Positions 45,257 to 56,170 of a DNA stretch of 64,000 bases are shown here, one piece after another. The stretch covers positions 1 to 64,000 of the forward strand of contig JAFVHN010000024.1 in the NCBI GenBank assembly GCA_017474515.1, read 5' to 3'. A model generated the notes under the pieces. The model searched no databases, was not told the origin of the DNA, and saw only the letters and a list, made by a program, of their open reading frames with translations. Source of the DNA: Prevotella sp. (GTDB lineage Bacteria > Bacteroidota > Bacteroidia > Bacteroidales > Bacteroidaceae). Each line of letters opens with the position of its first letter. The stretch's first letter is position 1. A program made the position numbers and the translations under genes.

Positions 45257-48200
45257 ATGAAAACAACGGCCATTCATTCATTCCTGATGAGGGCGGCATG
45301 TACGCTGCTCATCGCGCTTGCTTCCTGGACATCGGCTTGGGCCGAACAGTCCGGCGTATGGACATATATAATCAACTCTACAGGCACCGAGTGCTGGATT
45401 ACGGGATATACCGGGAATGACATATCTGCAATTACCATTCCAAAGGAAATTAACGGTGTACCTGTCTATTACGTCTCCGCGAATTTCTCGGGGTACAATA
45501 TGCGATGGCTTTTCTTTTATGAAGACACGAAAATCGTGGAGATGCCCAACGTGCAAAATTGCCTGTATTTGACAAATGTCAATCTTATAAACGACTCGGG
45601 TGAGACGGTGGAGACCAACCGCCTGCCAAACTCCATGACAAACATCGCCAATGCGTTTATGGGAAGTGGCATCGTGGAACTCACCATGCCCAATGTGACA
45701 ACCATCGGCGACTACGCCTTCGAGGGCTGCAACAACCTAACAAAAGTAACCTTTGGAAAGGCGGCTCTTATCGGCGAATATGCGTTCTCGAAAATAACGC
45801 CTACCGACAAGACAAGAAAGTGCGAGGTCAGTTATCCCGGTCCCATGGCCAACTGGGACTGGAAGAATTACCAGTATTCCAAAAACATCGTTGTCAACTG
45901 CAACGACGGCTCCTGCGGGTGGTGCGGCGACGAGTGGACCGACAACCTCTGGCATGACAGTTGCCTGTATTGGACGCTCGACACCAGCGGCCACCTCAAC
46001 ATCGACTGCGTTCCTTTGGATGACTTCTTCGAGAATTACGGCCCGCAGCAGGTGCTCTCTTATAGTAAAGGAGCTTTCTGGGACAAAACGAAAGTCACGT
46101 CGCTCACGCTGAATCATGTGTATTCCATAAGTAATAAAGTGTTTTTCGGGCATAATGTTTTGAAAACCTTAGAGGCTGGCAATGGTCTGGTAAGCATTGG
46201 CCAAGAAGCGTTTTCTGGGTGCTCACTGCTCCAAAGCGTCATGATTCCCTCCTCTGTGAAGAGTCTTGGGATCAGTTCTTTCTATGGCTGTTCTTCATTA
46301 ATCGATTTCTATTTTGATGGCTCGGAAAACCAATGGAATAACAGCGTTACAAAGGCTTTAGGTTGGAATACTAATGTTCCTTCCTCTTTCACGGTTCACT
46401 GGCGTTGCGGGGTGACCTTCGACATGCACGGCCATGGCACCGCCCCCGACACACAGTATCCCTGGAGCGACTTGGAGACGGTGACGCGCCCCGCCGACCC
46501 CACGGCCAGCGGCTTTGTGTTCACCGGCTGGTACAACGAAGCTGAATGTACCACGCTGTATGACTTCGACACTGTGGTTTATCACGACATGACAATCCAC
46601 GCCGGATGGGCCTCGCAGCCCTGCGCAGCCACCTTGACGGCAGCGGCAACGGTGGAAATTCCCTACGGTCAGGAATGGACGGAAATACCTGTCACCGTGA
46701 ACAGCCTCACGCTGGGGTGGTTCCAGAACCAGGGAAAACCCGTCCGACAGGCTTACTACATGAAAATAACGCCGTTTATCGGGAGCGCAGAGCACGGAAG
46801 TGTCTCTTTCGTAAGTGGCAGCAGGCTGCTGAATGGTTATTGGGGCATTGGCGCACATAACATCGGCAACGGCCTCTCGGAGGCCTTCACCGAGGCGGGA
46901 CAAAGCACCAACTTGTGGATTTATATTCCACAGGAATCATGGGAGAGTGCCGTAGGAGGTACATATAGTAAGAGCATGAACTACGACGCCGTCTTCTACT
47001 GCAACGCCATTGACCCGGAAGAAAGCTATAACTACTACAATACAATAGGCATTGGAAACATCGGGAAAGTGGCAATCAAACTGAAGGTTCCTCAGGCCGT
47101 CACCTTGTCGTTCAACGCCAACGGAGGCGAGGGCGAGATGACACCCGTCAACACCCGCGCCGGCTTTGCCGCACAGGTGCCTTCGTGCGATTTCACGAAT
47201 GGTGAAAACGTGTTCATGGAATGGAACACCGAGTCCGACGGCAGCGGCACGACCTATCTTCCGGGCGAGGAATTCACCATTAAGTCCAACGTCACCCTTT
47301 ACGCGCAATGGGGGAAAGAGTATGTCGTTGACCTGACAGCCACCTCAGAGCGGGCTGTTCCCGACGTGCTGCTGGGAGAGCTGACCACGTTGGGCGGTTA
47401 CTTTGAAAGCATGGACGACGGTTCAGGCGAAGGCCAGATGATGCTCGACCTCAACCTTGACGGCACACCCGACGTGTTGTTGGTCATGCCCGAATACGAC
47501 TTCGAGAATGATGAATTTTTAGGGGACTGTACAATACGGAAACTTGCTGGTGCTGCCAGCCTGACGGCCAACTACCGCTTCCGCCTTTACTTTGAAACCG
47601 ACGAGGTGTATCAGTTCGTACACTTCAAGTTCGGCAACGGCTATGAGGTGATAAGCCAGCCCGTCATCGAGTTGCTCTACGAGGATATCGACAACGCCTA
47701 CTTCCTCCCGGATTTGAAAGACGGCCGCAGGCATACCGTGATGCTCTATGGGCACACGCTCCACAAGGGTGGCGTGTGGAACGCGCTTTGCCTGCCGTTC
47801 AGCCTAGGCAGTCTTGACTCAACGCCGCTTGAGGGAGCCACGTTGATGATGCTCGACAGCTCGGAGTGCAGCGACGGCACGCTGACGCTGAACTTCTCGG
47901 AGGCCGACGCCGTTGTGGCGGGCACGCCGTTCCTTGTGAAATACCCGACGGGCACAGATTTGGTGAACCCGCAATTCAGGAATGTCGTCATCAATGATGA
48001 GTTACAGCCCGTGGAAACAAGTGTGGCGGACTTCGTTGGGCATTACGGATGGATGGACAAGAATGATGAGGACAAGTCGCTGCTCATGCTCGACAAACAC
48101 AACCGTCTGACTTGGCCGCAAAGTCCGATGACCATCTATGCCTTCACCGCATGGTTCCAGCTGAAAGGGAATCTTGAGGCGACGGAGAATGTCCAGGACT

Positions 48201-48412
48201 ATGTGCTGAACCTGGGCGACGAGGTGATTACGGGCACCTTTGACGACACCGCCGTGGCTACGGGCCTTGGCGAGGCTTCGCCTCTGAATGATAATGGAAA
48301 AATGATAGATGACAGAAGCGGGTGGTACACCTTGGACGGAAGAAAGCTCAACGGCAAGCCGGCCGCGAAAGGCGTGTACCTGTGGAATAACCGAAAGGTC
48401 ATCGTGAAATAA
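45257..48412 (+). CDS. BspA-like leucine-rich-repeat surface protein
   Basis: 1051-residue exported protein. Signal peptide at the start (LLIALASWTSAWA). Leucine-rich BspA-type repeats near 85-170 and 270-345 (IGDYAFEGCNNLTKVTFG, SIGQEAFSGCSLLQSVMIPS, then SSFYGCSSLIDFYF). Two InlB/Flg_new-type beta repeats follow (FDMHGHGTAP...FTGWYNEAECTTLYDF and FNANGGEGEMTP...YAQWG). The C-terminus, GWYTLDGRKLNGKPAAKG then VYLWNNRKVIVK, resembles Prevotella C-terminal sorting tails. Likely surface adhesin or glycan-binding protein. Ends at a long hairpin shared with buk. Confidence 0.87.
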   Translation: MKTTAIHSFLMRAACTLLIALASWTSAWAEQSGVWTYIINSTGTECWITGYTGNDISAITIPKEINGVPVYYVSANFSGYNMRWLFFYEDTKIVEMPNVQNCLYLTNVNLINDSGETVETNRLPNSMTNIANAFMGSGIVELTMPNVTTIGDYAFEGCNNLTKVTFGKAALIGEYAFSKITPTDKTRKCEVSYPGPMANWDWKNYQYSKNIVVNCNDGSCGWCGDEWTDNLWHDSCLYWTLDTSGHLNIDCVPLDDFFENYGPQQVLSYSKGAFWDKTKVTSLTLNHVYSISNKVFFGHNVLKTLEAGNGLVSIGQEAFSGCSLLQSVMIPSSVKSLGISSFYGCSSLIDFYFDGSENQWNNSVTKALGWNTNVPSSFTVHWRCGVTFDMHGHGTAPDTQYPWSDLETVTRPADPTASGFVFTGWYNEAECTTLYDFDTVVYHDMTIHAGWASQPCAATLTAAATVEIPYGQEWTEIPVTVNSLTLGWFQNQGKPVRQAYYMKITPFIGSAEHGSVSFVSGSRLLNGYWGIGAHNIGNGLSEAFTEAGQSTNLWIYIPQESWESAVGGTYSKSMNYDAVFYCNAIDPEESYNYYNTIGIGNIGKVAIKLKVPQAVTLSFNANGGEGEMTPVNTRAGFAAQVPSCDFTNGENVFMEWNTESDGSGTTYLPGEEFTIKSNVTLYAQWGKEYVVDLTATSERAVPDVLLGELTTLGGYFESMDDGSGEGQMMLDLNLDGTPDVLLVMPEYDFENDEFLGDCTIRKLAGAASLTANYRFRLYFETDEVYQFVHFKFGNGYEVISQPVIELLYEDIDNAYFLPDLKDGRRHTVMLYGHTLHKGGVWNALCLPFSLGSLDSTPLEGATLMMLDSSECSDGTLTLNFSEADAVVAGTPFLVKYPTGTDLVNPQFRNVVINDELQPVETSVADFVGHYGWMDKNDEDKSLLMLDKHNRLTWPQSPMTIYAFTAWFQLKGNLEATENVQDYVLNLGDEVITGTFDDTAVATGLGEASPLNDNGKMIDDRSGWYTLDGRKLNGKPAAKGVYLWNNRKVIVK

Positions 48413-48436
48413 GAACAATGCCCTTCTCCTCCAAAC

Positions 48437-48475
48437 GGCAACAGCCTCCATGTGATGCGCATGGAGGCTGTTGCC
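48437..48475. terminator. Bidirectional terminator, 16-bp perfect stem
   Basis: GGCAACAGCCTCCATG (48437-48452) and CATGGAGGCTGTTGCC (48460-48475) are perfect complements, 7-nt loop. It lies between the convergent BspA-like and buk genes. No strong T-run, so it may act as a stop or a 3'-end stabiliser for both. Confidence 0.75.
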
Positions 48476-48492
48476 TTATGAATAATTATTTG

Positions 48493-49557
48493 TTATTTAT
48501 ACTCCTTGATTTCCTGCTCACCAATCATGGCGCGATAAGCGTTGTGGGCCAGAGCCGTCAACTCGTCTTCGCCGGGATAAACGAAAACGGGCGCAAGATA
48601 TTCCAGCCTTTTCTTCAACTCTGAAGTAATGTATTGGCTGTTGGCAATGGCTCCGGTGAGCAGTATAGCATCCACATGTCCGTAGTTGACGGGAGCCAGC
48701 GACCCCAGATAGCGTGCCGTCTGGTAAATCATGGCGTCGAGCACCAGCTTGGCATGCTTGTCGCCTTGTTCAATCCTCCGCTCCACCTCAATGCAATCGT
48801 TGGTGCCGAGGTGAGCTGTCAGCCCGCTGTGTCCGTTGAGTTTCCTAATCATTTCCGCCTCGTTGTATTTTCCGCTATAGCAGAGCTTTACCAGCTGTAC
48901 CGAGGGCAACATACCGGCCCTCGAAACGCTGAATGGTCCGTCGCCGCTCAGTGCGTCGTTACATTCCACCGTCCTGCCGTGCTTGTGAAGTCCGAATGAA
49001 ATTCCGCTTCCCATGTGGCACACGATGAGGTCTTGTTCTTCATATTTCACCCCGTGTTCGCGGCAATATCTCTTGGCTATTTCGCGTTGGTTGAGGGCAT
49101 GCCAAATGGTCTGATGGGGTATTTCGGGCAAGCCCGTGATGCGCGCCACGTCGTCGAGCTCGTCAACCACTCCCGGGTCAACGGTAAAGGCGTGGCAATC
49201 GGGAATTTCCTTGGCAATGCTTAATGCGATGAGTGAACCCAGGTTGCAGGCATGGTGGAGCCTGGGGTGCTTGGTGTCTTCAATGACTTTTTCGTTGAGT
49301 TCATACACGCCGCTCTCAATGGGTTTCACCAGTCCGCCTCTTCCCACCACTACGTCGAAGTCGTTCATTTCGTAGCCTTCTTTCTTGAGTGCCTCCACCA
49401 GTTTTTCTTTCCTGTATCCAAACTCATCCATGATGAAAGGATACTGGCAGAGCTCCTCGTAGGGATGGTTGAGCGTTGCATGCCATTCCAATTCCTCATC
49501 CCTGAACACGCCCACTTTCGTGGAAACCATGCCCGGGTTAATAGCTAAGATTTTCAT
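48493..49557 (-). CDS. buk: Butyrate kinase
   Basis: Acetokinase-family enzyme: butyryl phosphate plus ADP to butyrate plus ATP (or branched-chain acids). Starts MKILAINPGMVSTKVGVF; then DVVVGRGGLVKPIESGVY, FTVDPGVVDELDDVARITGL and CHMGSGISFGLHKHGRTVE. Phosphate-binding segments and the C-terminal ILLTGAIANSQYI are also visible. 354 residues, typical for Buk and shorter than AckA. Follows ptb on the minus strand; a C/G-rich repeat sits between them. Confidence 0.92.
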   Translation of the reverse strand: MKILAINPGMVSTKVGVFRDEELEWHATLNHPYEELCQYPFIMDEFGYRKEKLVEALKKEGYEMNDFDVVVGRGGLVKPIESGVYELNEKVIEDTKHPRLHHACNLGSLIALSIAKEIPDCHAFTVDPGVVDELDDVARITGLPEIPHQTIWHALNQREIAKRYCREHGVKYEEQDLIVCHMGSGISFGLHKHGRTVECNDALSGDGPFSVSRAGMLPSVQLVKLCYSGKYNEAEMIRKLNGHSGLTAHLGTNDCIEVERRIEQGDKHAKLVLDAMIYQTARYLGSLAPVNYGHVDAILLTGAIANSQYITSELKKRLEYLAPVFVYPGEDELTALAHNAYRAMIGEQEIKEYK

Positions 49558-49611
49558 TTTGTTATAGGATTTTTAGTTGTTAAGATTCAAGTCAAAGGAG
49601 GTAGCCCCGAT

Positions 49612-49689
49612 GGCCCCCTCTTATCCCCCCTTGGGGGGAAGACGTATGGCGGCTTAATCTCCCGGCCTTACGGGAGGGGGGGGTGGGCC
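49612..49689. repeat. C/G-rich hairpin repeat, copy 3
   Basis: GGCCCCCTCTTATCCCCCCT, then GGGGGGAAGACGTATGGC, then CCTTACGGGAGGGG and GTGGGCC. Same orientation as the 7150 copy. It lies between the ptb stop and the buk start, so it should be transcribed within a ptb-buk message. Confidence 0.8.
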
Positions 49690-49690
49690 A

Positions 49691-50542
49691 TTAACTTCTC
49701 GCCTGCAGGCAGGCCATGGCCAGGCTATTGTATTTCGTTTCGGCGCTATCGCTGCGCGAGGTAAGTGTCACGGGCCGTATGGTGCCCTGAAGTCCCACGG
49801 CCAGCCTGGTTTGCGTGAATGCCGTCATGGCTTTGTAGAACACGTTGCCGGCCTCAATGTCGGGCATGATGAGCACGTCGGCATTGCCTTCCAGGGGGCT
49901 GTGAATGCCCTTGATGTCGGCCGATTCCTTGTCCACGGCGCACTTCAAGTCGGTGGGACCGTCGATAATGGCCTCGCCAAATTCGCCGTTACGCCCCATT
50001 TCCACGAGTTTCTCATAGTCGAGGGTGATGGGGAATTTCGGCGACACCTTCTCGGTGCAATGCAGCAATGCTATGCGCGGCTGGGTGATGCCGTAGGCGC
50101 GGCACAAGTTGATGCTATAGCGAATTTGCGCCACACGCTGGTCGAAAGTGGGATTGGGAATGACGGCCGGGTCGGTCATAAACAGCAACTTGTGGTAGGA
50201 GGGCACCTTCATGGCCGAAACATGCGAGAGCACGCGCCCTTCGGGAAGCAGACCCTCGTCGCGGTTCTCTTTGTTGATGATGGCCCTCAGCAGCACGTCG
50301 GTGTTCAGAATGCCTTTCATCACCACCTCGGCCTCGCCGTGGCGCGCCATCCTGATGGCCTCGCGGGCAGATGCCTCTACGGTGTCGAGGTGAACGACTT
50401 GAATGTCGGCCCATCCCTCTTTCGTGGCGCGTTCTATGGCCTCGAGCGAATGTTCGTCGGTGGCTTCCACGGCCACCACCTTGCACGGTTTGAGCGACTT
50501 CAGCCGCTCCGCAATTTCGTCAAAATTCCTGATTTGTTCCAT
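49691..50542 (-). CDS. ptb: Phosphate butyryltransferase
   Basis: Converts butyryl-CoA (or a branched acyl-CoA) and phosphate to the acyl phosphate used by Buk. Segments: DIQVVHLDTVEASAREAIRMA, AEVVMKGILNTDVLLRAI, RVLSHVSAMKVPSYHKLLFM, DPAVIPNPTFDQR and the C-terminal LIMPDIEAGNVFYKAMTAF. The ATG at 50542 is chosen because a full consensus promoter lies at 50594-50563; a frame to 50593 would start inside it. 283 residues. Pairs with buk for energy-conserving short-chain fatty acid formation. Confidence 0.92.
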   Translation of the reverse strand: MEQIRNFDEIAERLKSLKPCKVVAVEATDEHSLEAIERATKEGWADIQVVHLDTVEASAREAIRMARHGEAEVVMKGILNTDVLLRAIINKENRDEGLLPEGRVLSHVSAMKVPSYHKLLFMTDPAVIPNPTFDQRVAQIRYSINLCRAYGITQPRIALLHCTEKVSPKFPITLDYEKLVEMGRNGEFGEAIIDGPTDLKCAVDKESADIKGIHSPLEGNADVLIMPDIEAGNVFYKAMTAFTQTRLAVGLQGTIRPVTLTSRSDSAETKYNSLAMACLQARS

Positions 50543-50562
50543 GGTATGTTGCGTATTTTGCG

Positions 50563-50594
50563 CAAATTTAAGAAGTTTTTGCCAAATGGCCAAA
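50563..50594 (-). promoter_or_regulatory. ptb promoter
   Basis: On the minus strand TTTG at 50594-50591, a 20-bp spacer, TAAATTTG at 50570-50563. Leader of about 15 nt. Confidence 0.8.
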
Positions 50595-50638
50595 TAATTT
50601 ACGAAAATTATTCATTATACCCGCGCTCAAAACTATAT

Positions 50639-50672
50639 TGGAGTTCGGGAGTTCAGGAGTTCGGGAGTTCAG
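50639..50672. repeat. GAGTTC-type decamer repeats
   Basis: GGAGTTCGGGAGTTCAGGAG and further GTTCGGGAGTTCAG, same family as 18108-18140 and 51344-51370. Confidence 0.7.
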
Positions 50673-50791
50673 ACGATAGTAAAAAAGCATGCCTGTCGCA
50701 GCCTTTCACATTGGAAAGACATCCCTTGTTCCGACTCTTGGGAGCGTAGGCTCACTTTACTTTGAGATGGATAGTTACATGGTTGAAAATT

Positions 50792-50998
50792 GGTAAAAAT
50801 ATTTGACAAAACAGGGCGTTTTTGTGCTGTTTTTGTAACTTGTTGAATTTCAATCATTTGAAAATACTGTTTGGTATGACCGCAAATTTCGGGGTGAAAT
50901 CTTCAAGATTTCTCCTCTCAATCTTCAAGATCTCTCCTCGAAATTTGCGGTCAAACTATTTTGGGTGCCTAAAAACACATGAAAAATCTTGACAAAAC
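50792..50998 (+). repeat. Invertible-core repeat element, copy D
   Basis: Left flank GGTAAAAATATTTGACAAAA and TTTTTGTAACTTGTTGAATT. Core 50877-50956 (TGACCGCAAATTTCGGGG to CGAAATTTGCGGTCAAAC). Right flank GAAAAATCTTGACAAAAC. Core centre AGATTTCTCCTCTCAATCTT, taken here as the reference orientation. Confidence 0.85.
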
Positions 50999-51130
50999 CG
51001 ATGGCGCATCGCTAAATGAAAAACCGATGGATGGCGCTTCGCTAAAAGAAAAATGAAAAATGAGAAATGATAAAGTCGGTCGGCATTGTTTTCACCGGCC
51101 CCCTGTTTAGGCGAGAATTTGTTATACCCA

Positions 51131-51208
51131 GTAGGGACATACTTCATGTATGTCAGAAATACATGAGTGGGGCTGGGGCAGGCGGACATACATAAAGTAT
51201 GTCCCTAC
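51131..51208. repeat. Pair of inverted GTAGGGACATAC palindromes
   Basis: GTAGGGACATACTTCATGTA (51131 on) and its mirror CATAAAGTATGTCCCTAC (to about 51208) face each other. Each is a diverged form of the GGACGTGA/TCACGTCC palindrome elsewhere in the window. Confidence 0.65.
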
Positions 51209-51288
51209 TCGTATGGAGGATTGTGATAAGTGTTTGAAATTTTGGCTAAAAAAATCTCCGCCTTTTCCTTTTATTCAGATATTTTGCG

Positions 51289-51296
51289 TATATTTG
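51289..51296 (+). promoter_or_regulatory. -7 element of ligA
   Basis: TATATTTG at 51289-51296, with T-rich sequence but no exact TTTG about 20 bp upstream. A decamer repeat (51344-51370) lies in the leader just before the ATG at 51387. Confidence 0.55.
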
Positions 51297-51343
51297 CGGC
51301 GAAAATAAAAGGGGCCGGGGGCTTCCTGGGGGCAGCCACTATC

Positions 51344-51370
51344 GTGTGAACTCCAGAACTCCCGAACTCG
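51344..51370. repeat. GAACTC decamers in the ligA leader
   Basis: GTGTGAACTCCAGAACTCCC then GAACTCG, reverse orientation of the 50639 units. Confidence 0.6.
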
Positions 51371-51377
51371 AAAATAA

Positions 51378-53387
<2,010 letters not shown>

Positions 53388-53438
53388 CCCCTTCGTCCTC
53401 CGAGTTTCACTATTATCTATACTCCAAAAAATCAACAA

Positions 53439-54107
53439 ATGGAAATCATTGTTTCAAAGGAAATAGAACAAGTGTGCCCCGGTTTCGTAGGGGCAGCAGT
53501 AGAAGCACAAGTCATAAACACACCTCATAGCGAAGGATTGTGGAAAGAAATTTCGGCCTTGTGCGAAGAATTACGAAACACCCTTACCACGGAGAGCCTG
53601 AAACAACAGCCCTCCATAGAGGCCACCCGTCGCGTTTATAAGGCTTGCGGGAAAGATCCGTCGCGTTATCGTCCCGCCTCGGAAGCGCTCATCAGGCGGA
53701 CCTTGCAGGGAAAGGACTTGTATCAGATAGACACCCTCGTGGACCTTATCAACCTGGCAAGCATGAAGCACGGCTACAGCATCGGGGGCTTTGATGCCGA
53801 CAAGTTCGTAGGCGGACGGCTGACACTGGGAATAGGGAAAAAGGATGAGCCCTATGAAGGCATAGGGCGCGGCATGCTTAACATTGAGGGGCTGCCGGTC
53901 TATCGTGACGAAGTGGGCGGCGTGGGCACGCCCACCAGCGACAACGAGCGCACGAAAATAACCGTTGACACGCGCCATCTGCTGGTGCTCATCAACGGTT
54001 ACGACGGTAATGAGGAAAGGGTGTTGGAAAACGCACGGTTCATTCAGGCACTGTTGCGCAATCATGCCGAAAGTGACGGAGGAACCGTGACATTGTACCG
54101 GCCTTGA
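53439..54107 (+). CDS. B3/B4 domain protein
   Basis: 222-residue stand-alone version of the B3/B4 editing-like domain of PheRS beta. Conserved segments: SIEATRRVYKACGKDPSRYRP, ASEALIRRTLQGKDLYQIDTLVDLINLASM, and GMLNIEGLPVYRDEVGGVGTPTSDNERT. B3/B4 proteins may deacylate mischarged tRNA or act on free amino-acid-like ligands; the true role is unknown. Lies 51 bp after ligA on the same strand, and may be co-transcribed. Confidence 0.87.
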   Translation: MEIIVSKEIEQVCPGFVGAAVEAQVINTPHSEGLWKEISALCEELRNTLTTESLKQQPSIEATRRVYKACGKDPSRYRPASEALIRRTLQGKDLYQIDTLVDLINLASMKHGYSIGGFDADKFVGGRLTLGIGKKDEPYEGIGRGMLNIEGLPVYRDEVGGVGTPTSDNERTKITVDTRHLLVLINGYDGNEERVLENARFIQALLRNHAESDGGTVTLYRP

Positions 54108-54123
54108 AACCAAATGGAATGGG

Positions 54124-54996
54124 TTAATAGCTATGGGTTTGGGTGCCCTGCCATTGGGGGTCGGCCACAATGTTGAAAACGTCGTCCCATTGGCTGCTGT
54201 TGAAGAAACTGCCCTGGTATTCGGTAATCATGTTGCATTCTATTCCAACATTCTCAAACTTCTTTTCCATGTAGGTGCCGCCTACGTTGTCGATGGCCGT
54301 AACGGTCATGGTCAGCTTGTTAGAATCGCTACGCGGGAAGGTATAAACCTCGAAGGTGCCGGGCTTTCCCACCATGTCGTCGGTGACGGTGATGAGTTCC
54401 GTCTGGCGGGAGTTGACACATCCATAGCCGGTGGTGGCATCGAAAGTGCTGCTGCCCCCAGTGTAGTAGAATTTCATCTGGCTAACGTCATACGGGATTT
54501 CGTCGGTGGTTTTCAGGCGGAACATGGCCACGGCGCGGTCGAGTTCCACTTCCTCCTCTACGGTTTCATTGTTCACGACGAGTTCGCCGTAGCAATAGAA
54601 AGTGTCTGAGACGTGGTTGTCGGGGAACGTGATTTTGTCGAGCGAGGGAATGCTGAGATTTTTGTTGGCGGTATAGGCAATGATGGCAACATCGTAGCTT
54701 CCCGGATCCAAACTCAAAGAAACGGAGCCGAAATCGTTCTGGCTGGCATCTTGGTGGATGGTCTTTACCTTGGTGCCGTCGGCAAAAATGGCGAAGGTAA
54801 GGCGTGTGCTCAGTTGTGAGATGGGTTGAAAAGCCTTGGTGACGGTGACATCGTCGAAAGGCAACATGTTGAGGTTGCTCACCCGCAGGTGGACATTGGC
54901 TTTTCCGTCTTTTGTCTTGACATCTTCTTCGTATGCTTTTTCGCATCCTGCCGTCAGCAGAACGACGCAGAGCATTAGCAATGATTTTGTTTTCAT
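54124..54996 (-). CDS. FimB/Mfa2-like lipoprotein
   Basis: Signal peptide with lipobox LTAGC, so outer-membrane lipoprotein. The 290 residues are mostly beta-strand. ANVHLRVSNLNMLPF, LSTRLTFAIFADGTKVKTI and LSLDPGSYDVAIIAYTANKN recall the FimB/Mfa2 family that anchors Bacteroidales fimbriae. VELDRAVAMFRLKTTDEIPYDV is the second domain. No fimbrillin gene is next to it, so the role in fimbriae is inferred only from fold resemblance. Downstream of pheS beyond a strong terminator, so independently transcribed. Confidence 0.7.
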   Translation of the reverse strand: MKTKSLLMLCVVLLTAGCEKAYEEDVKTKDGKANVHLRVSNLNMLPFDDVTVTKAFQPISQLSTRLTFAIFADGTKVKTIHQDASQNDFGSVSLSLDPGSYDVAIIAYTANKNLSIPSLDKITFPDNHVSDTFYCYGELVVNNETVEEEVELDRAVAMFRLKTTDEIPYDVSQMKFYYTGGSSTFDATTGYGCVNSRQTELITVTDDMVGKPGTFEVYTFPRSDSNKLTMTVTAIDNVGGTYMEKKFENVGIECNMITEYQGSFFNSSQWDDVFNIVADPQWQGTQTHSY

Positions 54997-55026
54997 AAGT
55001 TTGCGATGTTTATAGGTTAATAATGT

Positions 55027-55069
55027 AAAAAAGAAGGAAAAGGGGGCGTGGCATAGCCCTCTTTTCCTT
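55027..55069 (-). terminator. pheS terminator
   Basis: AAGGAAAAGGGGGC (55034-55047) pairs with GCCCTCTTTTCCTT (55056-55069), including one G-U pair. The A-run at about 55027-55033 gives a U-run on the minus strand. Confidence 0.85.
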
Positions 55070-55083
55070 ATAAGCAGTTGTTT

Positions 55084-56124
55084 TTAGTGAGCCGTTTCAA
55101 ACTGACGGAGGAAACGGACGTCGTTTTCAGAGAACATTCTGAGGTCGCTGACTTGATACTTGAGGTTGGTGATGCGCTCCACGCCCAATCCGAAGGCATA
55201 GCCGCTATAGACCTTGCTGTCGATGCCGCAGAGTTCGAGCACGTTGGGGTCAACCATGCCGCAACCAAGAATTTCCACCCATCCTGTATGTTTGCAGAAT
55301 CCGCAACCCACGCCGCCGCAGATGTGGCACGAGATATCCATTTCTGCCGAAGGCTCCGTGAACGGGAAATAGGAAGGGCGCAGGCGTATCTTGGTGTCGG
55401 GGCCGAAGAGTTCGCGCGCAAAGGAAAGGAGCACCTGCTTGAGGTCTGTGAACGACACGTTCTTGTCGATGTAAAGGCCTTCTATCTGGTGGAAGAAGCA
55501 ATGTGCGCGGGCTGTGATGGCCTCGTTTCTGTACACCCTTCCCGGACAGATGATGCGGATGGGCGGTTGCTGGCGCTCCATGACGCGGGCCTGAACGCTG
55601 CTGGTATGCGAGCGAAGCAGGATGTTCTTGGTGACGTCGTCGGTGGCGGTCTGTTCCACGAAGAAGGTGTCTTGCATGTCGCGTGCCGGATGGTCGGCGG
55701 CGAAATTCATCTTGGTGAACACGTGCAGGTCGTCCTCTACCTCAGGCCCGTCGGCCAGCACAAACCCCATGCGCTGGAAGATGTCGATGATTTCGTTGCG
55801 CACGATGGTGAGCGGATGCCGCGTGCCCAGTTCAATGGGGTAAGGGGTGCGCGTGAGGTCGATGTCGTCTTGGGCGTTTTGTGCCACGGCGGTCTGTTCT
55901 CTCAGCTGGTTGATGCGTTCTGTGGCGGTTTGTTTCAGCTCGTTGATTTTCATTCCCACCGTCTTTTTCTGGTCGGCGGCCACGTTCCTGAATTCTTGCA
56001 TGAGCTGGTTAATCTCGCCTTTCTTACTGAGATACTTCAAGCGCAGAGCCTCAATGTCGTCGGCATTTTCGGCCGTGAGGTTCGATACTTCCCTGAGAAG
56101 TTCTTCTATTTTCTGAAGAATCAT
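55084..56124 (-). CDS. pheS: Phenylalanine--tRNA ligase alpha subunit
   Basis: Charges tRNA-Phe as an alpha2-beta2 enzyme with PheT, not in this window. N-terminal coiled coil (to about 85) binds tRNA. Class II motif 2 region LLRSHTSSVQARVMERQ and GRVYRNEAITARAHCFFHQIEG are present. FFPFTEPSAEMDISCHICG-like block appears as SYFPFTEPSAEMDISC followed by Cys pairs (CHICGGVGCGFC), and GLGVERITNLKYQV is motif 3. 346 residues. It is last in a run with the L,D-transpeptidase cluster, 46 bp after that stop. Confidence 0.96.
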   Translation of the reverse strand: MILQKIEELLREVSNLTAENADDIEALRLKYLSKKGEINQLMQEFRNVAADQKKTVGMKINELKQTATERINQLREQTAVAQNAQDDIDLTRTPYPIELGTRHPLTIVRNEIIDIFQRMGFVLADGPEVEDDLHVFTKMNFAADHPARDMQDTFFVEQTATDDVTKNILLRSHTSSVQARVMERQQPPIRIICPGRVYRNEAITARAHCFFHQIEGLYIDKNVSFTDLKQVLLSFARELFGPDTKIRLRPSYFPFTEPSAEMDISCHICGGVGCGFCKHTGWVEILGCGMVDPNVLELCGIDSKVYSGYAFGLGVERITNLKYQVSDLRMFSENDVRFLRQFETAH

Positions 56125-56170
56125 TTTTACTATTATTTTAATTTGTTTGTATTTAATTGTTCCAATAATT

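Noticed and set aside
49557-49611. Acetate kinase instead of butyrate kinase for the 48493-49557 gene
   Set aside because: Length (354) and the DPGVVDELDDVARITGL segment fit Buk, and ptb is adjacent.
50542-50593. Longer ptb start at 50593
   Set aside because: It lies inside the consensus -33/-7 promoter, so it cannot be in that mRNA.
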